DNA from: a bacterium
GTDB lineage: Bacteria > Myxococcota_A > Polyangia > Nannocystales > Nannocystaceae
Length of the DNA: 46,184 bases
Reading direction: 5' to 3'
Assembly: GCA_024742475.1 (NCBI GenBank)
Contig: JANSYI010000018.1
Coordinates: forward strand, 145,001 to 191,184
Shown here in pieces: positions 16,335 through 24,459 of the stretch (position 1 is the stretch's first letter; the number at the start of each line of letters is the position of its first letter). A program made the translations under genes and the position numbers. A model generated the notes under the pieces. It made no database searches. It saw only the letters and a program-made list of their open reading frames with translations, and was not told the origin of the DNA.

Positions 16335-17826
16335 CGAGGGTGGCTCCGTCGATCCACGTGGCGTGAAAGCCAGCTGGGACCCGCTGGGGAAGCGCCACCT
16401 TGGCCAGGGGTCCTGCGGCCACGTCCTTGGCGTCGAACACCACGCAGGCGCTGCTCCAGTCGGTGGTGTCGGTGACGAACGACACGAGGTAGCCGTCATC
16501 TTCGGCGTCGTCGGCTGCACCACCGGCCCGGGGCGCAAACGGTGCCTCGCTGCCGTAGACGCCCTGGCCGTAGGCATACTCGGTAAAGGCACCGGAGCGC
16601 AGGTCGTACTTCATCAGGCCTTCGAAGGTGGCCGGGATCTCGAACGGGATCCGCTGCAGGTACGCCCATCGGTTCTCCTGCCCGATGACCGAGGGCCGGA
16701 TCATCGGAAACTCCGCGTTCGCGTCGTCGAGCGGCCCCTCTTCGACCGCGCCGGTCACCATGTTGAACCGCCAGCGGTAGAGGTTGGCCTGCAGCTTGAG
16801 GCCGCTGAGCATGGCGGCGATCGGTCCGTCGGCGCGATCGGGACGAAGCGTGGGATCGGTGGTCCGGCAGCCGATCATCACGACCCAGTCCCCGTCCTCC
16901 CAGCAGTTGACCACGTGCAACATGTAGCAGGGCTCGCACTCGAACCACCGGACGTCGTCGTTGGTGCCCAGCCGCGGGATGATCCCGTAGCGCGTGGGCA
17001 CGTCGGGATGGAACAGCGGCACGCGTTTGCCCTTCTTCGCGAACAGCTCGGGGTCGAAGAACACCGGGAAGTCGTGAAGGATCGAGTAGCGCGGCGTCAC
17101 GCCGATGTCGTGCGGGCGCCGAGGTCCGGGCAGGTCGATCTCGACGTGATGCAGCTCGCCGCTGGCAGTCAGCACGCCGTATCGCATGTACGGGGGGCGA
17201 TCGCCGTAGCTGAAGAAGATGAAGTCCCCCGTCGCGGGGTCGGTCTTGGAGTGGGCCGACAGGGGGAACGACAGTTGGCCACCGAAGTCCTCGACCCCAC
17301 GGGTCTGCAGGGTCTTGGGGTCGAGCACGTAGGGCTTGCCCGACTCGTACCACAGCGCGAGCAACCGACCGTTCACCTCGATGAGGTCGGTGTTGGCGGT
17401 ATCCTTGATCGGCCCCAGCGGAGCGGAGAAGTCGAACGGTCCCAGCACGCCGGGCCAGATCGGTGCCTGCGCCTCGGACTCCATCTTCATCCCGGCCGTC
17501 TCGACCCACCGGTTGGCGTAGCGGGCCTTGCCGTCCTCGAACCAGATGCCGTGCACCATGCCGTCGCCGTCGAACCAGTGGTAGCGGTTCTTCGGCGCGT
17601 GCACGGAGTTGGGGCCGTTGCGAAAGTAGCCGCCCCACAAGTCACGGGGCAGCTCTCCCTCGAGCACAGGCAGCGCGTCCGCGGTCACCTCGGTGGAGAC
17701 TGGAGCGAACAGCCCGTGCAGGTACGGGTTGTCGACCTCGTCGATCCAGGCGGGAGCGTCCGTGGGTCGGACTCCCGATGGATTGAGCGCCTTGCCGTGT
17801 CGAGCCGTGATGGGCAGCGAGGACAT
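16318..17826 (-). CDS. carotenoid-cleavage-oxygenase-family dioxygenase
   Basis: A 502-residue seven-bladed-propeller Fe(II) dioxygenase of the RPE65/CCD/lignostilbene-dioxygenase family; it cleaves a C=C bond of a conjugated or stilbene-like substrate to two carbonyls. The four iron-ligand histidines can be placed: His192 (SAHSKT), His251 (ILHDFP), His304 (YMLHVVN) and His488 (GFHATW). The N-terminal FRNGPNSVHAP and HWFDGDGMVHGIWFEDG are family hallmarks. No signal peptide. It heads an operon with lipocalin-like, PaaN-type ALDH and thiolase genes, all overlapping. Substrates in the family range from carotenoids to lignin-derived stilbenes; which one applies here cannot be read from sequence. 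Confidence 0.92.
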   Translation of the reverse strand: MSSLPITARHGKALNPSGVRPTDAPAWIDEVDNPYLHGLFAPVSTEVTADALPVLEGELPRDLWGGYFRNGPNSVHAPKNRYHWFDGDGMVHGIWFEDGKARYANRWVETAGMKMESEAQAPIWPGVLGPFDFSAPLGPIKDTANTDLIEVNGRLLALWYESGKPYVLDPKTLQTRGVEDFGGQLSFPLSAHSKTDPATGDFIFFSYGDRPPYMRYGVLTASGELHHVEIDLPGPRRPHDIGVTPRYSILHDFPVFFDPELFAKKGKRVPLFHPDVPTRYGIIPRLGTNDDVRWFECEPCYMLHVVNCWEDGDWVVMIGCRTTDPTLRPDRADGPIAAMLSGLKLQANLYRWRFNMVTGAVEEGPLDDANAEFPMIRPSVIGQENRWAYLQRIPFEIPATFEGLMKYDLRSGAFTEYAYGQGVYGSEAPFAPRAGGAADDAEDDGYLVSFVTDTTDWSSACVVFDAKDVAAGPLAKVALPQRVPAGFHATWIDGATLDAAAS

Positions 17827-17870
17827 CGCCGCACACTACCAACCAAGACCGCCGCGTCGGCGAAGGAAGT

Positions 17871-18821
17871 CTAGTCGTTGGGGCGCGCGAACCAGCCGAA
17901 GTCGAGGTTGAGGCCGAAGAAGCCGCCCCCGAGATCGAAGTCGTTGCCTTCGCTCCACGACGAGCGAGCCACGCCTCGATAGCCGCCTTCGAGACCGACG
18001 CGCATCCAGTCGGTGACGCGGACGTTGGCGATGGCGCTGGGTTCGAGCACCATCATGCGGACCCCGTCGACGCACTCGGCGACGTTGCTGCGCCGGTTGA
18101 CGTCGTAGGTGACGCAGCCCGCACCACCGCCGAAGAGCGTCTGTACACCCAGCTCGAAGCGCCCGCTACGGAACACCGTGGCGCCGATCTCCAGGCCGCC
18201 GTAGGCCATCTCGAGGGCGAGGGGGCGGTTGGACGAGTCGAGGATGGGGGCGCCGAAGCGACGCTTGAGGCGGTGGTACGCGACGCCGATCGACAGTCGG
18301 TCGCCGAGCAGCAGACCGCCGTGAAAACCTCGCAGCACGCCCATCTTCCGCGAGACCGCCGAGCCTCGCGTGATGATGCCGCCGTAGCCGGAGACGAAGT
18401 ACTCCTCGAAGGAGTCCTCCTCCTCGTAGCGGCTCTCGTACTTGCTTTCGTATGCGGACGAGGAGACCGCTGAGCGATGCACCAGCGTGACCTTGTAGGG
18501 CGTCTGGTCGGCCCTTTCGGGCTCGTTGGCGTCGAGCGGGGCGTCTTCGGGTGCCGTGACGAACTCGGGTGGGGCGTCCTCGGCTGCCGTGACGGCCTCG
18601 GGTGGGGCCTCCGCGGGTGGGGCCTCCGCGGGCTGAGCGCCCTCTACGGGTGGGGCCGGCTCTGCAGGCGCAGGCGCGGGCGCCATCGACTCGGCGGAGG
18701 GCGCCGGAGCGGCCACGGGCGCGTCCGCGGTCGGGGGAACGGCTGGCGGCGGCGCAGGGGCGACCGGCGCGTACGCCAACATCAGCCACAGCGTTTCGAG
18801 CGAGCCCACCACTGTCTTCAT
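17871..18821 (-). CDS. putative outer-membrane/envelope protein with Ala-Pro-Glu-rich N-terminus
   Basis: A 316-residue protein not assigned to a named family. Residues 1-18 are a hydrophobic, signal-like segment. About residues 20-100 are almost wholly Ala, Pro and Glu (PAPAPAEPAPPVEGAQPAEA and similar), a flexible periplasmic or surface stalk. A tract rich in Ser, Tyr and Glu follows. From about 140 the sequence alternates in beta-barrel style (SGYGGIITRG, GFHGGLLLGDRLSIGVAYHR, LNLDFGWFARPND at the C-terminus), like small delta-proteobacterial outer-membrane barrels. The order stalk-then-barrel is common in this lineage. It lies 44 bp upstream of the oxygenase operon on the same strand, which may share its transcript. 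Confidence 0.7.
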   Translation of the reverse strand: MKTVVGSLETLWLMLAYAPVAPAPPPAVPPTADAPVAAPAPSAESMAPAPAPAEPAPPVEGAQPAEAPPAEAPPEAVTAAEDAPPEFVTAPEDAPLDANEPERADQTPYKVTLVHRSAVSSSAYESKYESRYEEEDSFEEYFVSGYGGIITRGSAVSRKMGVLRGFHGGLLLGDRLSIGVAYHRLKRRFGAPILDSSNRPLALEMAYGGLEIGATVFRSGRFELGVQTLFGGGAGCVTYDVNRRSNVAECVDGVRMMVLEPSAIANVRVTDWMRVGLEGGYRGVARSSWSEGNDFDLGGGFFGLNLDFGWFARPND

Positions 18822-19304
18822 GGTGCCGCATTCCAGGCAGCGCGACCACCCTCTTGGGACCCTTCGCGTGTCTCAGGCCACATTTGGGCACCTTCGGCGT
18901 TTCGCCGAGACACACCGATCTCGGCAGCTCGCGCATGCGCTCGGCGCGACACCGGCGCGGCGGCCGAGGCGCTTCCCTCGTGGAGACAAATCGGACCTCC
19001 GCGCGAGGCAAACTTCGTGACCCAATGCGACCAAGTTCGCTGCTTCGCCTCGCGCGGAGATCCCAAGCGGCGGAGCCCTCGGCCAGACCCACGCGCCCCC
19101 ACGGGACCTGGTCCGAGCTTCACGTCCGCCCCCGGACGGGAAACGGCTCCATCGCAAGCACCCTGCGGTGCTCGCCCTTGGACATTGCAGACACGGTGCC
19201 AAAACTCCCAAACCCGGCGCACCGCGGGCTTGCAGCGTCCGACCCCGGCGCACTGCGGCACCGGTGTCGTGGGTTGGGGCGCACGCGTGACGAGCGTGTC
19301 GTGG
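18822..19304. other. 483-bp gene-free, hairpin-rich intergenic region
   Basis: No coding sequence is convincing on either strand. The region has several inverted repeats: GTGTCTC (about 18868) with GAGACAC (about 18910), a short hairpin CGGCG-TTT-CGCCG, and the 12-bp arms described next. Near 19214-19265 the pair CCGGCGCACCGCGG / CCGGCGCACTGCGG forms an imperfect direct repeat. It separates the end of the ion transporter from the start of the envelope protein, both on the minus strand. It could hold an untranslated leader, an RNA or a decayed repeat element. Confidence 0.45.
18998..19058. repeat. 12-bp perfect inverted repeat with structured loop
   Basis: TCCGCGCGAGGC (18998-19009) is exactly inverted as GCCTCGCGCGGA (19047-19058). 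Inside, AACTT (19011-19015) faces AAGTT (about 19033-19037), so the stem can be extended with internal loops, giving a structured element of about 60 bp. No T-run follows on either side, so it is not a typical intrinsic terminator. Function unknown. Confidence 0.75.
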
Positions 19305-20702
19305 TCAGAGCGCGAGCAGCACGTAGATCACCGCGAGCAGCAGCTGGACCGCGGCATAGGGCACCGCCTTCGCGACGAAACCGCCGAACGACACCGCGAG
19401 ATCGTTCTTGTGCATGATCGTGACGGCGACGAGCGTCGACGCCGAGCCGATCGGCGTCAGGTTGCCACCGAGGTTGGCACCGAACACGACCGACCACCAA
19501 AGCGGAGAGTCGGACGGGGTGCCGAGCGACCCGAGGATCTTGGCCAACATCGCGGCGAGCGGGATGTTGTCGGTCACCGAGCTGGCCACGGCGGCGGCGA
19601 CCAGGATCGCACCCGTGCCGACCACGTCACCCCAGCCGATGATCACCGCCAGGCCCTTGCCGATCATCGCCAGCACCTGTGCGTGCTCCATGACGCCGAT
19701 GACCACGAAGAGGGCCGCGAAGAAGCCGAGCAGGTCCCAGTCGACCGCCTTGTAGTAGGTGTCGACGCTCGATTTGTAGCGGATGAGCATGATCGCGGCG
19801 AACGTCAGCGCGACGTAGCCCATCCCGAGCTCCTTGATCACCGGCAGCACCGACGTCGTGGCGATGACCACGATGAACGCGATCAACATCGCGGTGCCGA
19901 ACTTGAAGAACCCCTCGCTCTCGATGCCGTCGTTCTCGTCGAACGACTCCACCTGAGCCATCGCCTCCTTCTTCTCCTCTTCGGTGCTCAGCGTCGGAAT
20001 CCCGAACAGCTTCGCGCCCATCCAGATCGTCAGCGCCGTGGCGACGACGACGAAGGGGGCCGCCGAGACGAAGAACTGCACGAAACTGATGCCCGCCGCG
20101 GTCCCGACGATGATGTTGGGCACCGAGCTGATGAGCGTCAGCAGCCCACCGATGTTCGTCAGCAGCCCCTCGACCAGCAAGAACCCGAGCATGAGCCGCG
20201 CCCGCCCGAGCTTGCGCAGCGAGACCCCCGTCAGGGATCCGACGATGATCATCGCCGTCACGTTGTTGAGCACCGCCGAGAAGACGACCGTCATCAGGCC
20301 GTAGAACCACAGCAGGCGTCGCGGATCGCCGCCCGACGCCTTGGTCAACTTGATGGCGATCCAGGTGAACAGCCCCGACTTGCTCGTCACGTCGACGAAC
20401 AGGCTGGATCCGAGGATGATCGCGATGACGCCCCAGTCGATGCTGGGGATGTAGATCGGGAGCGTGAGCGTCTCGCCGCCGATGTGCACCGGCACGGTGC
20501 CCGGAACGACCTCGAACACGATGCCCAAGAACAGCGAGATGATCGCGAACACGCCGACGATCAGCGACTTCTTGGCGTGAATCTTCTCCTCGAGCGCGAG
20601 GGAGGCGATCATCGCGACGAGCAGGGCGGTGAACACCATGGTGACCGAGGTCGAGACCTCGTGGTGCCCTTCGGAAAGCGCGAGCAAGGACATGGCGTTC
20701 AC
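19305..20702 (-). CDS. SLC13/ArsB-NhaD superfamily ion transporter
   Basis: A 465-residue integral membrane transporter of the ion-transporter superfamily (NhaD/P-protein/SLC13-like), with about 11-12 hydrophobic helices. Two pseudo-symmetrical core motifs are visible: VFSAVLNNVTAMIIVG in the first half and AVASSVTDNIPLAAMLA in the second, and the re-entrant-loop signatures SSVPNIIVGTAAGISF and GANLGGNLTPIGSASTLVAV. Sodium/proton antiport or organic-anion transport is possible. GTG at 20702 overlaps the universal-stress-protein stop by 4 bp (GTGA); an ATG at 20693 is the alternative. The link to a universal stress protein suggests nucleotide- or stress-dependent control. Confidence 0.87.
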   Translation of the reverse strand: MNAMSLLALSEGHHEVSTSVTMVFTALLVAMIASLALEEKIHAKKSLIVGVFAIISLFLGIVFEVVPGTVPVHIGGETLTLPIYIPSIDWGVIAIILGSSLFVDVTSKSGLFTWIAIKLTKASGGDPRRLLWFYGLMTVVFSAVLNNVTAMIIVGSLTGVSLRKLGRARLMLGFLLVEGLLTNIGGLLTLISSVPNIIVGTAAGISFVQFFVSAAPFVVVATALTIWMGAKLFGIPTLSTEEEKKEAMAQVESFDENDGIESEGFFKFGTAMLIAFIVVIATTSVLPVIKELGMGYVALTFAAIMLIRYKSSVDTYYKAVDWDLLGFFAALFVVIGVMEHAQVLAMIGKGLAVIIGWGDVVGTGAILVAAAVASSVTDNIPLAAMLAKILGSLGTPSDSPLWWSVVFGANLGGNLTPIGSASTLVAVTIMHKNDLAVSFGGFVAKAVPYAAVQLLLAVIYVLLAL

Positions 20703-21559
20703 AGCATCAACAGGGGGATGTCGCGGATCTCGACCGCAATCGGGTAGGCGAGCCCGTGCATCGCGAGCTGCTCGTCGTCGCGCGTGTTGAGCACGAGCAT
20801 GTCGACCTCGTGGTCCTTGACGAGGCTGCGGTAATCCGAGAGCTGGTTGCCCATGCGGATCTCCGACTTCACCGTCAGCGGCGCGTTCGCCTTGCCCAGC
20901 TCCGTGCGGACCGAATCGATGTAGTCGCCGGGCTCCTTGAGCAGCTGCGCGCGAATGCGCTCGCGCGCCTCGTCGGTGTCGATGGACGAGATCTTCCCGA
21001 TCACGTCGATGTAGCGCTCGAAGACATGCTCATCCTCGACGTGGCTCAGGGTGAGCGTCCCACCCTCTTGCGTCATGGCGACGGCCCAGTTCACCAGGCG
21101 GTCGTCTCCAGCGAGGTGGTCGGTCACCGCCATGACCTGGTTGACATTGTGTAGGGCGTGCTCGGCGACCGAGCCCTCCTTGGGATTGGGCAGCACGAGC
21201 ACCGGGGCCTCGGTCGTCTGCGTCAGAAGGTCGAGCGCCTCGCCGAGGCTGTGTGGCCACTTCCATCCGTCGCTATAGAGGTTGCGATAGGCGCAGACGA
21301 GGCTGGGCGCGGCGTCCTCGACGACCTGCAGCAACGCTCCGGTCGAGCGAGCCTCCACCCCGGCGAGGGTGTCGAACGTCGCCGACTCGACCGATGCCGC
21401 GTGGCGAAGGAACCCCTCGACGCGGGCCCCAAACGCCTGCGCCTCGCTCGGCGGAAGGTCGGTGACCACCAAGATCCGCTCCAACGCCACCGCGGCGGGG
21501 TGGAAGACGGGCTTGGAGGCCGCTCTGAACACGCTCTCGAACTGATCGACCTGGGTCAT
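20699..21559 (-). CDS. universal stress protein family, tandem-domain
   Basis: A 286-residue protein with two universal-stress-protein folds. The first covers about residues 25-130 (ALERILVVTDLPPSEAQAFG, ending PVLVLPNP) and the second about 140-286 (VMAVTDHLAGDDRLVNWAVA, ending IPLLML). The second half has no clear G-2X-G-9X-G(S/T) ATP loop, so it may be a non-ATP-binding type. ATG at 21559. It overlaps the ion-transporter gene downstream, a pairing seen in many bacteria where the soluble protein controls the permease. It is divergent from the cytochrome gene. Confidence 0.82.
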   Translation of the reverse strand: MTQVDQFESVFRAASKPVFHPAAVALERILVVTDLPPSEAQAFGARVEGFLRHAASVESATFDTLAGVEARSTGALLQVVEDAAPSLVCAYRNLYSDGWKWPHSLGEALDLLTQTTEAPVLVLPNPKEGSVAEHALHNVNQVMAVTDHLAGDDRLVNWAVAMTQEGGTLTLSHVEDEHVFERYIDVIGKISSIDTDEARERIRAQLLKEPGDYIDSVRTELGKANAPLTVKSEIRMGNQLSDYRSLVKDHEVDMLVLNTRDDEQLAMHGLAYPIAVEIRDIPLLML

Positions 21560-21641
21560 CGCGAAACGCGCCGAGAGTACCGCAACGTGTAACCGATGTG
21601 CCCGAGGTGCATACGCCTCCCCACCGAGAAGCGAACCCGTG

Positions 21642-22787
21642 ATGCTGGACTGGAAAACCGTGAAGTCGTGTGCGCCCCTGGCTGTCGTGCTGCTGGCCGG
21701 GTGCGACGGTGAGGAGTCGGCCCCATCCGACCCCGTGCTCGTTGCCGAGGGTCAATCCCTGTACGAGGAGCCCGTCCCCGGGGGCAACACGTTCTCGTGC
21801 AACACATGCCATGCGCAGGACGACGACGAGGGGCTGCGCCGGGTCGGCCATCCTCTCGGCGGCGCGACCTCCCGCAGCACGTTCAAAAACGGGCAGCTCG
21901 ACGCGTTCGAGGACGCCGCGAACTCGTGCCTCGTCGAGTGGATGAAGGCCGACCCCTGGGCCCCTGACGACGAGCGGTGGAACGCGCTGCGGGCCTATGT
22001 CGCCTCGGGCTCCGGTGCCGAAGATGACATCGACTTCCAGATCGCACAGCCGCCCGGTGACGTCTCCGGTGGCGACGCAAGTGCCGGCCGCACCCTCTTC
22101 AATGCCAGCTGCGCGCAGTGCCACGGCGTCGACGGGCTCGGCACCGAGCGCGCGATTCCGGTAGGAGCTCTCGACCTCGAGCCGAGCTACATCGCCCGGC
22201 GGGTGCGGACCAGCGGCACCCCTGCCAGCCCGATCTACGACGGCCTCACCGGCGGCGTGATGCCGTTTTGGTCCGCGCAGCGGCTGAGCGACCCCGAGCT
22301 CCTCGACCTGGTCGCGTACCTGTCGAGCAACTACGTCGAGCCCAGCGACGACCCCGGCGATCCGCAGGACCCCACAGACCCACAGGACCCAACTGACCCC
22401 GAGGACCCCGCGGACCCGACTGACCCCGAGGACCCCACGGACCCGACGGGCTGCGCCGCGACCCACCCCAAGGTCGGCCAGCTCGCGCAGCTGCAGAACT
22501 TCTTCCACGACGTCGGCGGCACGGCCGAGATCATCGACGACTGCACGATCGAGATCACCGGCTTCAGCTTCGACGGAGAGGGCATCGACGTGCAGATCTA
22601 CGGCGGCTTCGAGGGCATGTACGAGGACGGCTTCTCGATGAGCGAGAACCTCGTCCGCGACGAGCCCTACCTCGGGGAGACGCTCCGCTTCACGCTTCCG
22701 CAGGGCCGCACCCTCGACGACGTCGGGGGCGTGAGCGTGTGGTGCGTCCCCGTAGGCGCCGACTTTGGCTCCGGCACCTTCGGGTAG
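21642..22787 (+). CDS. di-heme cytochrome c lipoprotein fused to a DM13 domain
   Basis: A 381-residue predicted lipoprotein. The lipobox LLAGC places the lipidated cysteine at residue 21. Two c-type heme sites follow: CNTCH (53-57) and CAQCH (157-161). The second domain has a candidate axial methionine in GGVMPFW. Next comes an Asp-Pro repeat linker (about 236-270), then a DM13 domain to the end (GGTAEIIDDCTIEITGFSF, GEGIDVQIYGGFEG, LPQGRTLDDVGGVSVWC). DM13 domains in animals contain a proposed redox cysteine and are linked to electron transfer; the WC near the end is retained. ATG at 21642 directly follows a GTG. It is divergent from the stress-protein operon. Partner redox proteins are not in view. 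Confidence 0.87.
   Translation: MLDWKTVKSCAPLAVVLLAGCDGEESAPSDPVLVAEGQSLYEEPVPGGNTFSCNTCHAQDDDEGLRRVGHPLGGATSRSTFKNGQLDAFEDAANSCLVEWMKADPWAPDDERWNALRAYVASGSGAEDDIDFQIAQPPGDVSGGDASAGRTLFNASCAQCHGVDGLGTERAIPVGALDLEPSYIARRVRTSGTPASPIYDGLTGGVMPFWSAQRLSDPELLDLVAYLSSNYVEPSDDPGDPQDPTDPQDPTDPEDPADPTDPEDPTDPTGCAATHPKVGQLAQLQNFFHDVGGTAEIIDDCTIEITGFSFDGEGIDVQIYGGFEGMYEDGFSMSENLVRDEPYLGETLRFTLPQGRTLDDVGGVSVWCVPVGADFGSGTFG
22347..22449 (+). repeat. Asp-Pro tandem coding repeat in the cytochrome linker
   Basis: A low-complexity tract encoding repeated DP(T/E/Q/A) units, such as DPTDPQDPTDPEDP, separates the heme domains from the DM13 domain. At the DNA level it is a GACCCC/GACCCA-rich minisatellite, so unit number may vary between strains. 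An acidic, proline-stiffened spacer would hold the DM13 domain away from the lipid anchor. Confidence 0.85.
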
Positions 22788-22811
22788 CCGCCCCTGGGGC
22801 CGAGGGCCGGC

Positions 22812-23369
22812 TCAGTCCAGGTCTTCGTCGTCGTCCCAGTCGTCGTCTCCGTCGGGGCTCGACTCGATGTCGATGGCGACGACGAGGGCCGCGTAGAGCA
22901 CCGCTTCGTCACCGACGACCCGCAGCTCGTGACTGCTGCCATCACCGCTGACGATGGTGTCACCGGCGCGGTACGCCTTGCCCTGGTCGTCCTCGAGCCG
23001 TCCCTGAAGGACGAGGACGGTCTCCTCTCCCACGTGGGAATGCTTGGGAAACGCGTGCCCAGGCTCGATGCGAACGAGGCCGCCGTGGGCGTCGCCGCAT
23101 GCATCGCCTGCGTCGAAGTCTCGGACCGAGACGCCGTCGGTGAGCGCGTCCCATTCGCTGGGGGCGTCGATGGTGCCCAGCTCGAACTTGGCCTGCGCCT
23201 CGGGCAGGTCGAAGATCCGCATCATGCGGTCGAGGAAGGGCAGGAAGCGCGCGGTGGTGTTGAGCGCGCCAAACAGGCGGTCGCGCAGGGACGCGCTGGG
23301 CGTCGATGGCTCGAGCCCCTGGACGAGTGCGTCGAGGACCGCAGGATCGAACGTGTCTGCGTCGGTCAT
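22812..23369 (-). CDS. ChrR-like cupin protein coupled to ECF sigma factor
   Basis: A 185-residue protein with a ChrR-type cupin domain (about 70-160). Its zinc ligands are intact: His110 and His112 (FPKHSH), Glu116 (GEE) and His147 (SSHEL). In Rhodobacter ChrR this domain senses singlet oxygen and an N-terminal HxxxCxxC zinc domain holds the sigma factor. Here the N-terminal 60 residues are helical but lack that motif, so it may be a non-canonical anti-sigma factor or another sensor. The C-terminal tail is very acidic (about 170-185). ATG overlaps the sigma-factor stop (ATGA). Confidence 0.8.
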   Translation of the reverse strand: MTDADTFDPAVLDALVQGLEPSTPSASLRDRLFGALNTTARFLPFLDRMMRIFDLPEAQAKFELGTIDAPSEWDALTDGVSVRDFDAGDACGDAHGGLVRIEPGHAFPKHSHVGEETVLVLQGRLEDDQGKAYRAGDTIVSGDGSSHELRVVGDEAVLYAALVVAIDIESSPDGDDDWDDDEDLD

Positions 23370-24007
23370 CGGCCGACTCCTATCTGCATGGCGGAGCGAA
23401 TCTTGGCGAGCCCCGCGGCTGTTCTGGATTTGACGGTACCGAGCGGAGAACCCATCCGCGCGGCGATCTCGGATGACGAAAGCCCATGGAAATAACTCAG
23501 CTCGATCACCATGCGCTGCTCGTCGGGCAGCTGCGCGAGCGCTTCGACGACGGCCGCCCTGTCGGGGGCGAGCGATGGATCCTCGGACGCGGGCGCCGAC
23601 TCGTTCGGCGCCACGTCGTCGGTCGTCACCTCGCGACGGACCGTAGCCGACCGCAGGCGATCGAGCGCTCGTGAGCGCAACCGCACCAAGATCCAGGTCC
23701 GCACCGTGGCACGCGCTGGATCGTAGTTGTCGCAGTTGCGCCAGACCTCCATGAACACGTCGTGGACGAGATCCTCCGCCCCGCCACGATCACCGAGCAT
23801 GCGCTTGGACGTCGCGAGCATGACGCCGGCGAAGCGATCGTAGAGCGCAGCGAACGCCTTGACCTCCCCGCGCGCCGCCTCCGCGACCAACGCTCGGTCG
23901 TCGAGAGAGGGGAAATCGGGAGGACCCGAGCCGCCACCGCCAGACACGGTCCAACGTACCGGAGGCCTGGAGGGGGGGTCAAACCCGTGAGTCGAAACGC
24001 AATACAT
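23366..24007 (-). CDS. ECF-type RNA polymerase sigma factor
   Basis: A sigma-70-family extracytoplasmic-function sigma factor, 213 residues. Region 2 spans about residues 40-110: FAALYDRFAGVMLATSKRML, GAEDLVHDVFMEVWRN and the helix TWILVRLRSRALDRLR. Region 4 spans about 155-205: LPDEQRMVIELSYFHGLSSS and LGTVKSRTAAGLAKIR. ATG at 24007 is used; an inner GTG before SGGGGSG (about 23949) is possible and would remove a Pro/Gly-rich leader. It overlaps the ChrR-like cupin gene, its probable regulator. It starts 51 bp after the SCP2-like gene, so it may also be read from the molybdenum-hydroxylase operon. Confidence 0.9.
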   Translation of the reverse strand: MYCVSTHGFDPPSRPPVRWTVSGGGGSGPPDFPSLDDRALVAEAARGEVKAFAALYDRFAGVMLATSKRMLGDRGGAEDLVHDVFMEVWRNCDNYDPARATVRTWILVRLRSRALDRLRSATVRREVTTDDVAPNESAPASEDPSLAPDRAAVVEALAQLPDEQRMVIELSYFHGLSSSEIAARMGSPLGTVKSRTAAGLAKIRSAMQIGVGR

Positions 24008-24058
24008 GGGGTCTCGAAGGCGGTACGAGCCCCGGTCGCTCTCGGATCGACGTGCGGT

Positions 24059-24424
24059 TCAACTCTTTGGCACGTCGTGGAACTTGAAGAACGCTTTGTC
24101 GTACCGCCGCATGTTTCCGACGTTGCTGATGCGAATCTTGCCCTTGGCAAACGCCATCATCGGGGAGCGAGCGCCCGTCTCGATAGCAACGAAGGTCTTC
24201 GCGCCAACGGTGATCGTGCAGTCGGGCTCGCCTTGAAGCCCGGTGTCGACCTCGCATCCTCCCTCCGAGATGCGGACGGTCCACGCTGGCTCCTCGGCAC
24301 CTCGGATGTCCCAGTGATAGGTGCCGCTCCATCCCTTGAGGCGGTCGGGACGAAAGCGCTCGGGGAGCGTGCGCATGATCGCTCCGACCTCGTGCGGGGT
24401 GTCGGCCTTCGACGGGCGCGTCAT
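24059..24424 (-). CDS. SCP2-like sterol-carrier domain protein
   Basis: A 121-residue protein with an SCP2-type fold. It begins MTRPSKADTPHEVGAIMRTL; conserved segments are GTYHWDIRG, WTVRISEGGCEVDTG and PDCTITVGAKTFVAIETG, ending with the family's MAFAKGKIRISNVGNMRRYD helix. Such domains bind acyl chains or sterols, or act as insert domains in hydratases. It stands alone in the cytoplasm. It lies 35 bp after the small Cys-rich gene and 51 bp before the sigma factor, all on the minus strand. Confidence 0.86.
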   Translation of the reverse strand: MTRPSKADTPHEVGAIMRTLPERFRPDRLKGWSGTYHWDIRGAEEPAWTVRISEGGCEVDTGLQGEPDCTITVGAKTFVAIETGARSPMMAFAKGKIRISNVGNMRRYDKAFFKFHDVPKS

Positions 24425-24459
24425 CGCCGGCGACCCTAGCAGGCCCTGATGCGACTCGG

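Noticed and set aside
18477..20747. 756-codon plus-strand frame over the transporter gene
   Set aside because: Opposite strand of the well-supported SLC13-like gene; Arg/His/Asp-rich with no structure.
22347..22449. DP-repeat considered as a CRISPR or regulatory repeat
   Set aside because: It is in frame within the cytochrome gene and encodes a linker.
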